A DNA stretch of 64,000 nucleotides. It comes from Dyella sp. BiH032 (lineage in GTDB: Bacteria > Pseudomonadota > Gammaproteobacteria > Xanthomonadales > Rhodanobacteraceae). A program made the position numbers and the translations under genes. The stretch spans positions 2,542,001 through 2,606,000 of the forward strand of contig NZ_CP134867.1 in the NCBI RefSeq assembly GCF_031954525.1. The letters run 5' to 3'. The notes beneath the pieces are model-generated. The model was not told where the DNA came from, ran no database searches, and saw only the letters and a program-made list of their open reading frames with translations. Positions 7,068 to 15,941 of this stretch are shown here, piece after piece (positions within the stretch are counted from its first letter, which is position 1; each line of letters opens with the position of its first letter).

Positions 7068-9092
7068 TTACTTGGTGTGCCCGTCCAGCGCGCCGCGCAC
7101 CGATGCCGCGAGCTGCTCGATGCGATACGGCTTGCGCAGCAGTTCCACGCGGCTCAGCGAGGCATCCTCCGCGTCCAGCGAACCGCGTTCGTAACCGGAG
7201 GTGAGCAATACCGGCAGCCCCGGCCGCTGTTGCCGCGCGGCCTTCGCCAGTTCCGCGCCGGTCATGCCGTTGCCCAGTACCACGTCCGAGAACAGCAGGT
7301 CGATGTCCGGGTAGCGCTCGAGCACTTCCAGGGCCTCGGCCGCGTCCGCCGCCTGACGGGTGGCATAGCCCAGCGAACGCAGGAAGGCGAGGGCGATGCC
7401 GCGCACTTCCGGCTCGTCCTCCACCACCAGGATGGTCTCGTGGCCCTGGCGCACGGCAGGTGTGGTGGCGACCGGCGCTGCGGCGGGCTCCGGCACTACG
7501 GCCGGAAAATGCAGTTCCACCCGCGTGCCGTAGCCGAGCTGGCTGTCGATGCTCAGGTAGCCGCCGGACTGCTTGACGAAGCCGTACACCATGCTCAGGC
7601 CCAGGCCGCTGCCCTTGCCGACTTCCTTGGTAGTGAAGAACGGTTCCAGCGCATGCGCCTGCACGTCCGGCGTCATGCCCATGCCGGTGTCGCCCACGCT
7701 GAACACCACGTACTCGCCGGCCGGCTTCTTGAGGCTGGCATGGCGGTCGTCCACGCGTTCGTGCGTCACCGCGATGGTCAGCTTGCCGCCGCGCGGCATG
7801 GCATCGCGCGCGTTGACCGCCAGGTTGACCAGGGCGGCGTCGAATTCCGCCGGGTCCACGTAGATCGCCGGCACGTCCTGCGGGCACTCGGCTGCTACCA
7901 GGATGCGCTCACCGAGCGTGCGCGCCAGCATCTCGCGCAGGTCGCCCAGCACCTGGCCGGGCATCACCGCGCGTGGCGACAGGCGGCGTCGGCTGGCGAA
8001 AGACAGCAGCTTGCTGGTCAGCGTGGCGCAGCGGTCGGTGGCGCGCGCGGCGCTTTCGACGATCTCGTTGAGCGGAGAAGGCTGCGGCAGCGAGGCCATC
8101 AGCAACTGCAGGTTGCCCGAGATTACCGTCAGCAGATTGTTGAAGTCGTGCGCGATGCCGCCGGTCAGCTGGCCGATCGCATCCAGCCGCTGCGCGTGCG
8201 AGAGCTGCTCCTCGCTGCGGCTGCGCTGCACGGCGGAGGCCAGCATGTTGGCAACGGCCTGCAGGAAGTGCAGCTTGTCGTGGTCGAAGCTCTCCGGTTC
8301 GCGGGCCGGCACCACCAGCAGGCCCATGGGTTCGTAGCGATCGGACAGCGGCACGATGGCGGCGTCGCGGAATGCCGTGCCGGCGAGCAGGCCGCTCACA
8401 TCGGCGCCGGTGCGCGACAGCACCACCGGGCCGCTCTCGCCCTTGGCCATCCATGGACCCTGCGAGAGCCGCTGGGCGAAGCCGCGCAGCACTTCGTGCG
8501 GCAGGCCGGTGGAGGCGCGCACGTGCAGGTCGTTGCCATGGGTGTCGCGGAACAGGATCAGGGTGGCTTCGGTGTGCAGTGCCGAGGCGATCAGCGCCGC
8601 CATGCCGTCCACGGCCACGTCGAGGTTGGGCGATTCCAGCAGCAGCCGGCTGATCTGGGTGAGGAAGGTGTCGTAGCGCGCGCGCACCAGTGCCTGGCGC
8701 GCGCGCTGGGTCTCGGAGATGTCGCGGATGGACGCCGCGAACAGCGTGTGTCCATTGGTCTGGATCGGACTCAGGCCGATCTCCACCGGGAACTGCTGGC
8801 CGTTGCGCCGCACGCCGGTCAGTTCGTAGCCCGCGCCCATCGGGCGCACCCGCGGCGAGGACATGTAGCGCCCGCGATGCTGGGTGTGCGCCTGGCGCAC
8901 CTGCTCCGGCAGCAGGGCTTCCACTTTCAGCCCGCGCAGCTGGCCTTCCTCGTAGCCGAACAGGCGGTCGGCCTGGGGATTGGCCAGCACGATCTCGCCC
9001 TGCAGGTCCACCACGATCATCGCGTCCGGCGCCGTGTCGAACAGCGCCTTGAACAGGTCCGCGCCGGCGATCGTATCGGGGAAGGCGTTCAT
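7068..9092 (-). CDS. PAS-GAF hybrid histidine kinase
   Basis: A 674-residue soluble hybrid sensor kinase. Order: PAS (about 10-130), GAF (about 145-290), HisKA with phospho-acceptor H315 in GGIAHDFNNLL, HATPase_c with N box NLAVNARD (423-430), G1 DTGMGM (468-473) and G2 GKGSGLGLS (492-500), then a C-terminal receiver (about 552-670) with D603 in FSDVVLG. No membrane segment is present, so it senses a cytosolic signal through PAS or GAF. It overlaps the upstream response-regulator gene by 4 bp. The pair lies amid the FNR-boxed genes, but I saw no box upstream of it. Confidence 0.9.
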   Translation of the reverse strand: MNAFPDTIAGADLFKALFDTAPDAMIVVDLQGEIVLANPQADRLFGYEEGQLRGLKVEALLPEQVRQAHTQHRGRYMSSPRVRPMGAGYELTGVRRNGQQFPVEIGLSPIQTNGHTLFAASIRDISETQRARQALVRARYDTFLTQISRLLLESPNLDVAVDGMAALIASALHTEATLILFRDTHGNDLHVRASTGLPHEVLRGFAQRLSQGPWMAKGESGPVVLSRTGADVSGLLAGTAFRDAAIVPLSDRYEPMGLLVVPAREPESFDHDKLHFLQAVANMLASAVQRSRSEEQLSHAQRLDAIGQLTGGIAHDFNNLLTVISGNLQLLMASLPQPSPLNEIVESAARATDRCATLTSKLLSFASRRRLSPRAVMPGQVLGDLREMLARTLGERILVAAECPQDVPAIYVDPAEFDAALVNLAVNARDAMPRGGKLTIAVTHERVDDRHASLKKPAGEYVVFSVGDTGMGMTPDVQAHALEPFFTTKEVGKGSGLGLSMVYGFVKQSGGYLSIDSQLGYGTRVELHFPAVVPEPAAAPVATTPAVRQGHETILVVEDEPEVRGIALAFLRSLGYATRQAADAAEALEVLERYPDIDLLFSDVVLGNGMTGAELAKAARQQRPGLPVLLTSGYERGSLDAEDASLSRVELLRKPYRIEQLAASVRGALDGHTK

Positions 9093-9853
9093 GTGCGGCG
9101 GACCCGTTCGGTGAAGATGTAGCCGGTGCCGCGTACCGACTTGAACAGCGGCGGGCGGTCCGGATCGGCGTCGATCTTGCGTCGCAGCCGGCTCAATTGC
9201 ACGTCGATGGCGCGATCGTACGGGCCAACGTCGCGTCCATGGATGCGGCTCATGATGTCGTTGCGCGACAACACCCGGTTCGGATGGTCCAGGAACAGCT
9301 TGAGCAGGTCGAATTCGCCGGTGGTCAGCGGGATCTCCTTGCCGTCGGCATCGACCAGCACACGCGCCCCCGGGTCCAGGCGGAAGCCGGCGAATTCCAG
9401 CAGTCCGTCTGCGGGTGCGGCGTCGACCACCGCCGCGGGCGGCGCCGTGCGGCTGGCATAGCGGCGCAGCACGCTGCGCACGCGGGCGAGCAGTTCGCGC
9501 AGGTCGAAGGGCTTGGTCACGTAGTCGTCCGCGCCCAGTTCCAGCCCCACCACGCGGTCCACCGACTCACCCCGGCCGGAGACGATGATGATCGGGCCTT
9601 GCCAGTGCTCGTGCAGGTAGCGGGTCAGGGCGAAGCCGTCTTCGCCGGGCAGGCCCAGGTCCAGCAGGATCAGGTCGACCGGACCGGCGGCGAGCGCCTG
9701 GCGCAGCATGGCGCCATTGGCGGCGACGTCGACGGTGAAGCCCTGGCTGCCGAGATAGCGGCTGACCAGGGCGGAGATGTCCGGATCGTCCTCCACCACC
9801 AGCAGGCGCTGGGGGCGGGTCTCCTGATCCGATGCCGAATTCGCGACAGACAT
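9089..9853 (-). CDS. OmpR-family response regulator
   Basis: A 254-residue response regulator: receiver domain with D-D pair in LVVEDDPDIS, phospho-acceptor in LILLDLGLPGEDG and K in DYVTKPFDLREL, followed by an OmpR/PhoB winged helix (RVLSRNDIMSRIHGRDVGPY, then RLRRKIDADP). Start 9853 has AAGAGG ahead and avoids a non-conserved N-tail present if an upstream codon is used. Its stop overlaps the kinase start, so the two are coupled. Targets are unknown; a 15-bp palindrome at 9997-10,011 could be its own operator (inference). Confidence 0.9.
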   Translation of the reverse strand: MSVANSASDQETRPQRLLVVEDDPDISALVSRYLGSQGFTVDVAANGAMLRQALAAGPVDLILLDLGLPGEDGFALTRYLHEHWQGPIIIVSGRGESVDRVVGLELGADDYVTKPFDLRELLARVRSVLRRYASRTAPPAAVVDAAPADGLLEFAGFRLDPGARVLVDADGKEIPLTTGEFDLLKLFLDHPNRVLSRNDIMSRIHGRDVGPYDRAIDVQLSRLRRKIDADPDRPPLFKSVRGTGYIFTERVRRT

Positions 9854-9996
9854 GCAAAGCCTCTTGGGTGGCATGCGCGCCCGGGATGCGCCGGCGGCGG
9901 CCATGGCCTGTCCGCTGCCGATGTTCCGGACGTCCCCTCTCGTAGGGTTCCTTCCAAAGCGAAAGATACCCCGCCGGGGCCCCCATCGCTGTAGTC

Positions 9997-10011
9997 GGCA
10001 TGGAGCATGCC
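9997..10011. promoter_or_regulatory. Perfect palindrome upstream of response regulator
   Basis: GGCATGGAGCATGCC, two 6-bp arms around GAG, 144 bp before the response-regulator ATG in an otherwise featureless 300-bp intergenic stretch. A possible operator; nothing further can be shown. Confidence 0.3.
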
Positions 10012-10152
10012 AGCATGACGCGATGCCGCATACCGGCTATTCGGCTAGATGACCTATCGATGCAGGTACGCCGGCGTGGATGCCGTGCGCGTTTCGCTTC
10101 GCGGACACCGAGGCCCGCCGCCGGCCGCCATCGCCGACTTAGCGAAGGCCGT

Positions 10153-10875
10153 TCAGCCCATGCGCTGGCCGCCGTTGATGTCGATGGTGGCGCCGGTGAT
10201 GAAGCCCGCATCGTCGCGCACCAGCATGGTGACCACCCGCGCGATCTCTTCCGGCAGGCCCAGGCGCGCGACCGGGATCGCCTCCACGATGCCCTTGAGC
10301 ACCTCCGGCGCGACCGCGCCGACCATCTCGGTTTCGCAGTAGCCCGGCGCCACCGCGTTCACGGTGATGCCCTTGCACGCGCTTTCCAGCGCCAGCGACT
10401 TGGTGAAGCCGATGACGCCCGCCTTGGAAGCCGCGTAGTTGGCCTGGCCGAGCTGGCCCTTCTGGCCGTTGATCGAGCTGATGTTGACGATGCGGCCGAA
10501 GCCGCGCTCGCGCATGCCGCCGACCGCGTGGCGGCACATGTTGAACATGGAGCCCAGGTTGGTACGGATGACCTCCCACCACTGCGCTTCGCTCATGCGG
10601 TGCAGCATGGCATCGCGGGTGATCCCGGCGTTGTTGACCAGGATCTCGACCGGCCCCAGATCGCGCTCGATGCGCGCCAGCCCGTCGGCGCAGGCGGCGT
10701 GGTCGGCCACGTCCCAACCATAGACGGGGATGCCGGTGTCGTCGAAGAACGCCCGGGCGGCATCCTCGTTGCCGCGGTACACCGCCGCGACGTGGTGCCC
10801 TTCGGCCAGCAGGCCCGTGGCGATGGCGCGGCCCAGACCGCGGGTTCCTCCGGTGACGACGGCGACGCGTGGCAT
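10153..10875 (-). CDS. phaB: Acetoacetyl-CoA reductase (SDR)
   Basis: A 240-residue short-chain dehydrogenase with the profile of PhaB, which reduces acetoacetyl-CoA to (R)-3-hydroxybutyryl-CoA with NADPH for PHB synthesis. It shows the nucleotide motif TGGTRGLG, NNAGITRD, the S-Y-K triad within NISSINGQKGQLGQANYAAS, and the family tail ITGATIDINGGQRMG. Start 10,875 has AGGAG just upstream; an in-frame upstream start lacks support. Two FNR-type boxes lie in the divergent promoter region. No phaC synthase is in the window. FabG-like activity is the alternative. Confidence 0.85.
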   Translation of the reverse strand: MPRVAVVTGGTRGLGRAIATGLLAEGHHVAAVYRGNEDAARAFFDDTGIPVYGWDVADHAACADGLARIERDLGPVEILVNNAGITRDAMLHRMSEAQWWEVIRTNLGSMFNMCRHAVGGMRERGFGRIVNISSINGQKGQLGQANYAASKAGVIGFTKSLALESACKGITVNAVAPGYCETEMVGAVAPEVLKGIVEAIPVARLGLPEEIARVVTMLVRDDAGFITGATIDINGGQRMG

Positions 10876-10931
10876 GGCGGCACTCCTGGCGGGCGACGCC
10901 GCCATCAGGCCAAAGCGCCGGGCAGGGCGCA

Positions 10932-10945
10932 TTGACTCCCGTCAA
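10932..10945 (-). promoter_or_regulatory. FNR-type box (phaB side)
   Basis: TTGACTCCCGTCAA, 57 bp before the acetoacetyl-CoA reductase ATG. The -10-like hexamer at class II spacing (CCTGAT, 10,904-10,909) is weak. A second box lies 22 bp further on. Confidence 0.65.
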
Positions 10946-10967
10946 CTCAGACAGCCATCGCGCGGGG

Positions 10968-10981
10968 TTGACGCGGGTCAA
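10968..10981 (+). promoter_or_regulatory. FNR-type box (phosphoribosyltransferase side)
   Basis: TTGACGCGGGTCAA. TAGCGT at 11,004-11,009 is centred 32 bp downstream, near class II spacing, and the gene's ATG is 75 bp from the box. Confidence 0.7.
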
Positions 10982-11055
10982 CTCACCATAAGAGCCCCCG
11001 GACTAGCGTGTCCGGACGGGTGCCAGGGTGGACCGCCAAGCGGAGAGCGACGCGA

Positions 11056-12348
11056 ATGACGCTTCCTCGCCAGGGATATTTCGATGACCGGGAGCACGCG
11101 GCCGAACGGCTGCTGGAGCCCTTGCTCGCCTATCGCGGGCAGCATCCACTGATCCTCGCCATTCCGCGCGGCGGCGTGCCGATCGGCCGCCTGCTCGCCG
11201 ACCGCCTCGGCGGCGAGCTGGACGTGGTGCTGGTGCGCAAGATCGGCGCACCGGGCCACGAGGAGTTCGCCGTGGGCGCCGTCGCCGAAGACGGCGAGGT
11301 GTGGGTAGCCGAGCACGCCGAACGCGTGGGCGCCGATGCCGGCTACGTGGAGCAGGAGGCCGCGCGCCAGCGTGCCGTGATCGCCCGGCGCCGCGACTTG
11401 TATAGCCCGCATCGCCATGCCATCGACCCGGCCGGCCGCACCGTGATCGTGGTGGACGACGGCCTCGCCACCGGCGCCACCATGCGGGCCGCGCTGGTCG
11501 CGCTGCGCGCGCGTCACCCGGCCAGGCTGGTGTGCGCTGTGCCGGTCGCTTCGCCGCGCAGCCTGGCCGACATCCGTCCACTGTGCGACGACGTGGTCTG
11601 CGTGGCGGCGCCGCGCGAATTCATGGCGGTAAGCCAGTACTACCGCGACTTCCCCGCGGTGGACGATGCGGAAGTGGTGCGGCTGCTCGGACAGCCCGCG
11701 GCGGTAGAGGGCGAAGCCAAGGCCGTCCGCATTCCGGTCGACGGCGCGCGCCTGGAGGGCGACCTGGAAGTGCCGCCGGGCGCGACGGGTGTGGTGATCT
11801 TCGCGCACGGTAGCGGCAGCAGCCGTTTCAGTCCGCGCAACCGGCAGGTGGCGGCGACCTTGCGCGAGCATGGGCTGGCCACGCTGCTGTTCGACCTGCT
11901 CGGCGCGCACGAGGACACCGCGGTCGCCGCGCGCTTCGACATCGAGCGATTGTCCGCGCGGCTCGAAGCGGCCGTGGAGTGGGCGGCCCGCCAGCCGGAC
12001 ATCGCGCGTCTGCCGATCGGCTTGTTCGGCGCCAGCACCGGCGCGGCTGCAGCGCTTACGGTGGCCGCGCGGCTGCCGCGCGCGGTCCGCGCGGTGGTGT
12101 CGCGCGGCGGACGTCCCGACCTCGCCGGGCACGCCGTGCTGGGCGATGTGCAGGCGCCCACCTTGCTGATCGTCGGCAGCGCGGACACCGACGTCGTCGC
12201 GCTCAACAAATCCGCGCTGGCCTCGATGAACCAGACCGTCGAGCTGGTGCTCGTTCCTGGCGCCACGCATCTGTTCGATGAACCCGGAACGCTCGAGCGC
12301 GTCGCTTCCCTGGCGAGCGCGTGGTTCGGCCGCTGGCTGCATGCATGA
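11056..12348 (+). CDS. Phosphoribosyltransferase - alpha/beta hydrolase fusion
   Basis: A 430-residue two-domain protein. Residues 1-215 are a type I phosphoribosyltransferase with PRPP loop IVVDDGLATGATMRA (about 131-145). Residues 228-430 are a dienelactone-hydrolase-like alpha/beta hydrolase with FAHGSGSS and nucleophile motif LFGASTGAAA. Start 11,056 has GGAGAG upstream and the conserved opening. Such fusions are known in proteobacterial stress loci, but the substrate is not established. An FNR-type box sits 75 bp upstream. The two domains may act on a phosphoribosyl intermediate or be simply co-regulated (inference). Confidence 0.85.
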   Translation: MTLPRQGYFDDREHAAERLLEPLLAYRGQHPLILAIPRGGVPIGRLLADRLGGELDVVLVRKIGAPGHEEFAVGAVAEDGEVWVAEHAERVGADAGYVEQEAARQRAVIARRRDLYSPHRHAIDPAGRTVIVVDDGLATGATMRAALVALRARHPARLVCAVPVASPRSLADIRPLCDDVVCVAAPREFMAVSQYYRDFPAVDDAEVVRLLGQPAAVEGEAKAVRIPVDGARLEGDLEVPPGATGVVIFAHGSGSSRFSPRNRQVAATLREHGLATLLFDLLGAHEDTAVAARFDIERLSARLEAAVEWAARQPDIARLPIGLFGASTGAAAALTVAARLPRAVRAVVSRGGRPDLAGHAVLGDVQAPTLLIVGSADTDVVALNKSALASMNQTVELVLVPGATHLFDEPGTLERVASLASAWFGRWLHA

Positions 12349-12362
12349 AAAGCGATGGCCGG

Positions 12363-12376
12363 TTGATCTGCATCAA
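12363..12376 (+). promoter_or_regulatory. FNR-type box (hsp20)
   Basis: TTGATCTGCATCAA, a perfect consensus box. TATGCT at 12,398-12,403 is centred exactly 31 bp downstream, so a class II start near 12,411 is predicted, 70 bp before the hsp20 ATG. Confidence 0.85.
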
Positions 12377-12480
12377 AAGGTAACCACTGGGCCCGCCTAT
12401 GCTCGGACTTGGACTGCGCTCCGGCCATCGCGCACGGAGCGTCCGTCCCAACCCGACTTGCCGATCCGGAGGTAACCGCC

Positions 12481-12927
12481 ATGGCAAACGTGACCCGCTG
12501 GAACCCCCTCAAGACGATCGCCCGCATCGATCCCGCGACCGATTTCGAAGACTTCTTCCGCAACTTCGGCCTGCGCCCGCGCTGGAACGAAATGGCCATC
12601 GCGCCCGACGTGCGCATCAATGTCGCCGAGACCGACGGCGCCTATCGCGTCGAAGCGGAAATTCCCGGTGTGGACAAGAGCGACATCGACGTGCAGGTGC
12701 ATGGCGACCAGGTCTCCATTACTGCCGAGGTCAAGCGCGAGACCAAGGAGAAGGAGGGCGAGCGCGAGATCTTCACGGAGCGCAGCTTCGGCCAGGTCTA
12801 TCGTTCCTTCACCCTGCCCGGCGAAGTGGACAGCGACAAGGCCGCCGCGCACTACGAGAACGGCGTGCTCACCCTGCAACTGCCGAAGAAGCACAACGGC
12901 AACGGCCGCAAGGTTACCGTCAGCTGA
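12481..12927 (+). CDS. Hsp20 small heat-shock protein
   Basis: A 148-residue alpha-crystallin-type chaperone that binds unfolding proteins without ATP. It has the N-terminal arm MANVTRWNPLKTI, an alpha-crystallin domain (about 45-140) with IPGVDKSDIDVQV and the conserved ENGVLTLQLPKK near the C-terminus. CCGGAGG lies 8 bp before the ATG. It has the clearest FNR-type promoter of the region (box 12,363-12,376 with TATGCT at 31 bp), so it is probably induced by low oxygen or energy stress rather than only heat. Confidence 0.93.
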   Translation: MANVTRWNPLKTIARIDPATDFEDFFRNFGLRPRWNEMAIAPDVRINVAETDGAYRVEAEIPGVDKSDIDVQVHGDQVSITAEVKRETKEKEGEREIFTERSFGQVYRSFTLPGEVDSDKAAAHYENGVLTLQLPKKHNGNGRKVTVS

Positions 12928-13032
12928 CACGGCGGGCGTCGTCCGCGAGCCAGCCCTGAGCATGGTCATCCGCTCGCGTGCCGGCTTGGCCGGCGCGCGG
13001 CGGTGCCCGGGCCGGCACCGTGGAGATGCCGC

Positions 13033-14310
13033 ATGACCGTGACCCATCCGCTCGACCTGATCCGTGGCACCGCGATCCGCCTAGGCGGTGTCGCCGGGGA
13101 CTACGACGCGCTGCTGGAGTCCGTCGGCGATCGTCCGCTGGTCTTGCTGGGCGAAGCCACGCATGGCACGCGCGAGTTCTATCGCATGCGCGCCGAGATC
13201 ACGTTGCGGCTGATCCGGGAAAAAGCCTTCGACGCGGTCGCCGTGGAAGCGGACTGGCCGGATGCCTACCGGCTAAACCGTTACGTCCGCGGCGAGGACG
13301 GCGGCGCCGATGCCGAGGAGGCGTTCGGCGACTTCCAGCGCTTTCCCGTGTGGATGTGGCGCAATGAGGAAGTATTGCGCTTCGTCCGCGAGTTGCGCGA
13401 CATCAACGCCAGCCGCGCGCCGGAAGGGCGTATCGGTTTCTATGGACTGGACATGTACAGCTTGTACCGCTCGTCCGAAGCGGTGATCGCCTACCTCGAC
13501 GACGTGGACCAGGAACAGGCCGCGCTGGCGCGCGAACAATACGCGACGCTCGATCACGTGCGCGACCCGCAGCGCTACGGCTACGAAGCCGTGTCCGGCC
13601 TGCGCCCCGACGCCCGCGCCGTGGTGCAGGAACGCCTCAACGAATTGCTCCGCCGCGCACCCGCGTATCTGGAACTGGACGGCCGCCCCGCCGCGGATGC
13701 GTTCTTCTTCGCCGAACGCAACGCGCAGGTGGTGAAGAGCGCGGAGGCGTATTACCGCGCGATGTTCGGCAGCCGCGCGGAAAGCTGGAACCTGCGAGAT
13801 CGCCACATGGTAGAAACTCTGTTCGCGCTGCAGTCCTATCTGCGCAAGCAGGAGCGGCCCGGCCGCGTAGTGGTATGGGCACACAACTCCCATCTGGGCG
13901 ATGCGCGCGCCACCGAGATGTCGCGCGCCGGCGAGTGGAACGTGGGACAACTGGTGCGCGAAGCCTTAGGGCCGCAACAGGCTTTCCTCGTCGGCTTCAC
14001 CACCAGCACGGGCACCGTGACCGCCGCGCATGACTGGGGTGGCGAGGCCGAGAGCCGCAAGATTCGCGTGGCCTTGCCGGAGAGCTACGAAGGGCTGTTT
14101 CAACGCACACGCCTGCAACGGTTCTACCTGCCACTGGGCGGGCCGGTTGGGGAGGCGCTGAAAGTGCCGATGCTGGAGCGCGCGATCGGCGTGCTGTACC
14201 GACCGGAGACGGAGTATCACAGTCATTACTTCATGGCTTCGCTCCCCGCGCAGTTCGACGCGGTGTTTCATCTGGATGAGACAAGTGCGGTCGAGCCGAT
14301 GGATGGTTGA
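13033..14310 (+). CDS. Erythromycin-esterase-like protein
   Basis: A 425-residue member of the erythromycin-esterase (EreA / succinoglycan biosynthesis) family. Conserved features are LLGEATHGTREFYRMRAEI near the start (with E and H of the putative metal/catalytic site), a VEADWPD motif, GFYGLDMYSLYRS and WAHNSHLGDA. Start 13,033 has GGAG upstream; an earlier in-frame codon adds a non-conserved tail. Family members in stress clusters commonly occur next to phosphoribosyltransferases, and the physiological reaction is usually unknown. Antibiotic resistance should not be assumed. Confidence 0.87.
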   Translation: MTVTHPLDLIRGTAIRLGGVAGDYDALLESVGDRPLVLLGEATHGTREFYRMRAEITLRLIREKAFDAVAVEADWPDAYRLNRYVRGEDGGADAEEAFGDFQRFPVWMWRNEEVLRFVRELRDINASRAPEGRIGFYGLDMYSLYRSSEAVIAYLDDVDQEQAALAREQYATLDHVRDPQRYGYEAVSGLRPDARAVVQERLNELLRRAPAYLELDGRPAADAFFFAERNAQVVKSAEAYYRAMFGSRAESWNLRDRHMVETLFALQSYLRKQERPGRVVVWAHNSHLGDARATEMSRAGEWNVGQLVREALGPQQAFLVGFTTSTGTVTAAHDWGGEAESRKIRVALPESYEGLFQRTRLQRFYLPLGGPVGEALKVPMLERAIGVLYRPETEYHSHYFMASLPAQFDAVFHLDETSAVEPMDG

Positions 14311-14455
14311 GGCGTAGGTGGGGCAGGTGATGGTGAGTGTGGGGGAGGGGATGGCATGGGGAATGTCAGCGGTTCAGGTCGCTGCATAAGCTTCGTGTGC
14401 GTCGTTGAGGCTCGCGCTCGAGCTCCGCAGGCGGTATGGCTCTACTAGCTACGTT

Positions 14456-15038
14456 CCCGCGAGCCCCCGCCCCTCATCCCGCCTTCTCCCAGGAGGGGAG
14501 AAGGAGAAGTGCCGTACCGCGCCAAGCAGCCAATAACCAAACAAGAGCGAGCGAAGCGACGCTCCGTAGCGCTCTTGATCTGCCGGGTTCCCTTCGCGGC
14601 GGTGAGGGCTGGACGATCAGGCCCGCGAAGCGGGGCGGGGACATGGATGTCCCCGCCTTTTCGATCAGGGCAGGATGCCCTGTCGAAAAGCCCGGCCAGC
14701 CCTCAACGCACCCGGAGCAGCGAAGGCTGCGGAGGGCGCCGCGCAGGGTGCCTTTTCTTCTTGGTTACTTCTTCTTTGGGCAAGCAAAGAAGAAGTAACT
14801 CGCTCTCCGGCAGGAGAGCGAAACCCTCGCCCTCCGGGCGAGACCAGGCTGGCGACCACGCCGCGATAACCGAGCCGTGTCATCACTGGATGACTCGCTA
14901 CGCTCGCCCCTTCGGGGCCGCCCTACGGGCGTTCTCCGCGCTACGCGCTCCGTCCGGCCTGCGCCAAAATGACGAGAATGGAATGGCGAGGTGGCCCCTA
15001 GCGCCCGTTGGGGTTCGCAAGCTCACCCCAACCTACGC
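14456..15038. repeat. Long intergenic repeat, intact copy A
   Basis: Fills most of the 14,311-15,082 gene-free stretch. It is closely matched by 35,135-36,831, where the second copy is split by an IS30 element. It contains GC-rich inverted segments and a perfect 15-bp stem hairpin at 14,764-14,799. Open frames over it are low-complexity and not conserved in reading phase between copies, so I treat it as noncoding. Confidence 0.8.
14764..14799. repeat. Perfect 15-bp-stem hairpin in repeat A
   Basis: Left arm GTTACTTCTTCTTTG, loop GGCAAG, right arm CAAAGAAGAAGTAAC. A shorter version lies in the second repeat copy, where IS30 inserted, and a related GTTACTTTCTCT hairpin is at 21,073-21,128. Confidence 0.85.
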
Positions 15039-15082
15039 AAAGCAAACGCCAAGAAACAAGCGCCAGCGACGAACAACAAGCG

Positions 15083-15916
15083 CTAATGCCGCAACAACAA
15101 CGGCACCCTCCCATACTCCAACACATACCGCGTCGCCCCACCCAACACCCACTCCCTAAACCGCGTATGTCCATACGCCCCCATCACCAGCAACCCCGCC
15201 CCGACCCTTTCCGCCGCCCGCAGCAGCGCGGCCCCCACTTCCTCGTCGCCATCGCCGGCAAGCATCTCGCTCTCGGCCTGCAGCCCATGGCGCAACAGAT
15301 AACCGGCCAGATCGAACGGAGGGCGCCACGCCAGCATGCTCGCCGGTGGCCGCTGCTCTCCATGCAGAATCACGATGCGCCGCGCGCGGGCCAGGAGCGG
15401 CATCGCCGCATGCGCCGCGCGCAATGCTTCGGCCGAACCATTCCAGGCGATGACTGCCGTTTCCAGCGATGGCACGTGCGTGGGCGCGCCGTGCGGCACT
15501 ACCAGGCAAGGCAGGGAGGCGCCCAGCACGATATTGCCTACGGCGGAGATCGAACCCCACGGCGTATTGGGCGTGCGCTCGACCACCAGGAGATCGTGCC
15601 AGCTGCCGGCCAGGGCCAGCACATCGGGGAGATAACCTTCGGCGACCAGCCAGGACGCCTTGCGCAGGCCGAACTCCAGCGCGCGTTGTTCGAAGGCGGG
15701 GCCGGCGGCGTAGGCTTCTTCTTCGAGCTCGCGCGTCGCGTCGTAGAGCTCGGCCATCAGGTCGGGCGCCTCGAAGGACGGCGCAGCCATCGTCGGCGAG
15801 GCGCAGATCCAAGTGCCCGTGAGGTGAGCGTCGAAGGCGACGGCCAGGCGCGCGGCATATTCGATGCCGGGCGACCACTGCTTGAAGCTTTCGGAAAGAA
15901 CCAGGATGTCGCGCAT
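15083..15916 (-). CDS. Universal stress protein, tandem UspA
   Basis: A 277-residue protein with two UspA-like domains in tandem. The second is the better conserved, with the nucleotide-binding tail LLVMGAYGHTRFREWVLGG (G-x2-G-x9-G pattern). Start 15,916 has GGGAG ahead; the longer frame runs into the dodecin gene and is rejected. It follows dodecin by 25 bp, so the two share the FNR-boxed promoter (16,244-16,257). Tandem Usp proteins under FNR/ANR control are known from Pseudomonas anaerobic survival. Confidence 0.9.
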   Translation of the reverse strand: MRDILVLSESFKQWSPGIEYAARLAVAFDAHLTGTWICASPTMAAPSFEAPDLMAELYDATRELEEEAYAAGPAFEQRALEFGLRKASWLVAEGYLPDVLALAGSWHDLLVVERTPNTPWGSISAVGNIVLGASLPCLVVPHGAPTHVPSLETAVIAWNGSAEALRAAHAAMPLLARARRIVILHGEQRPPASMLAWRPPFDLAGYLLRHGLQAESEMLAGDGDEEVGAALLRAAERVGAGLLVMGAYGHTRFREWVLGGATRYVLEYGRVPLLLRH

Positions 15917-15941
15917 GGCACCCACTCCCGGCGCGATGGCC

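Noticed and set aside
11640..12620. Minus-strand frame opposite the fusion protein and hsp20
   Set aside because: Shadow of two well-supported plus-strand genes; it also crosses the FNR box and promoter.
14436..15159. Overlapping small frames in the repeat region
   Set aside because: Low-complexity products; the second copy at 35,135 does not keep the same frames.
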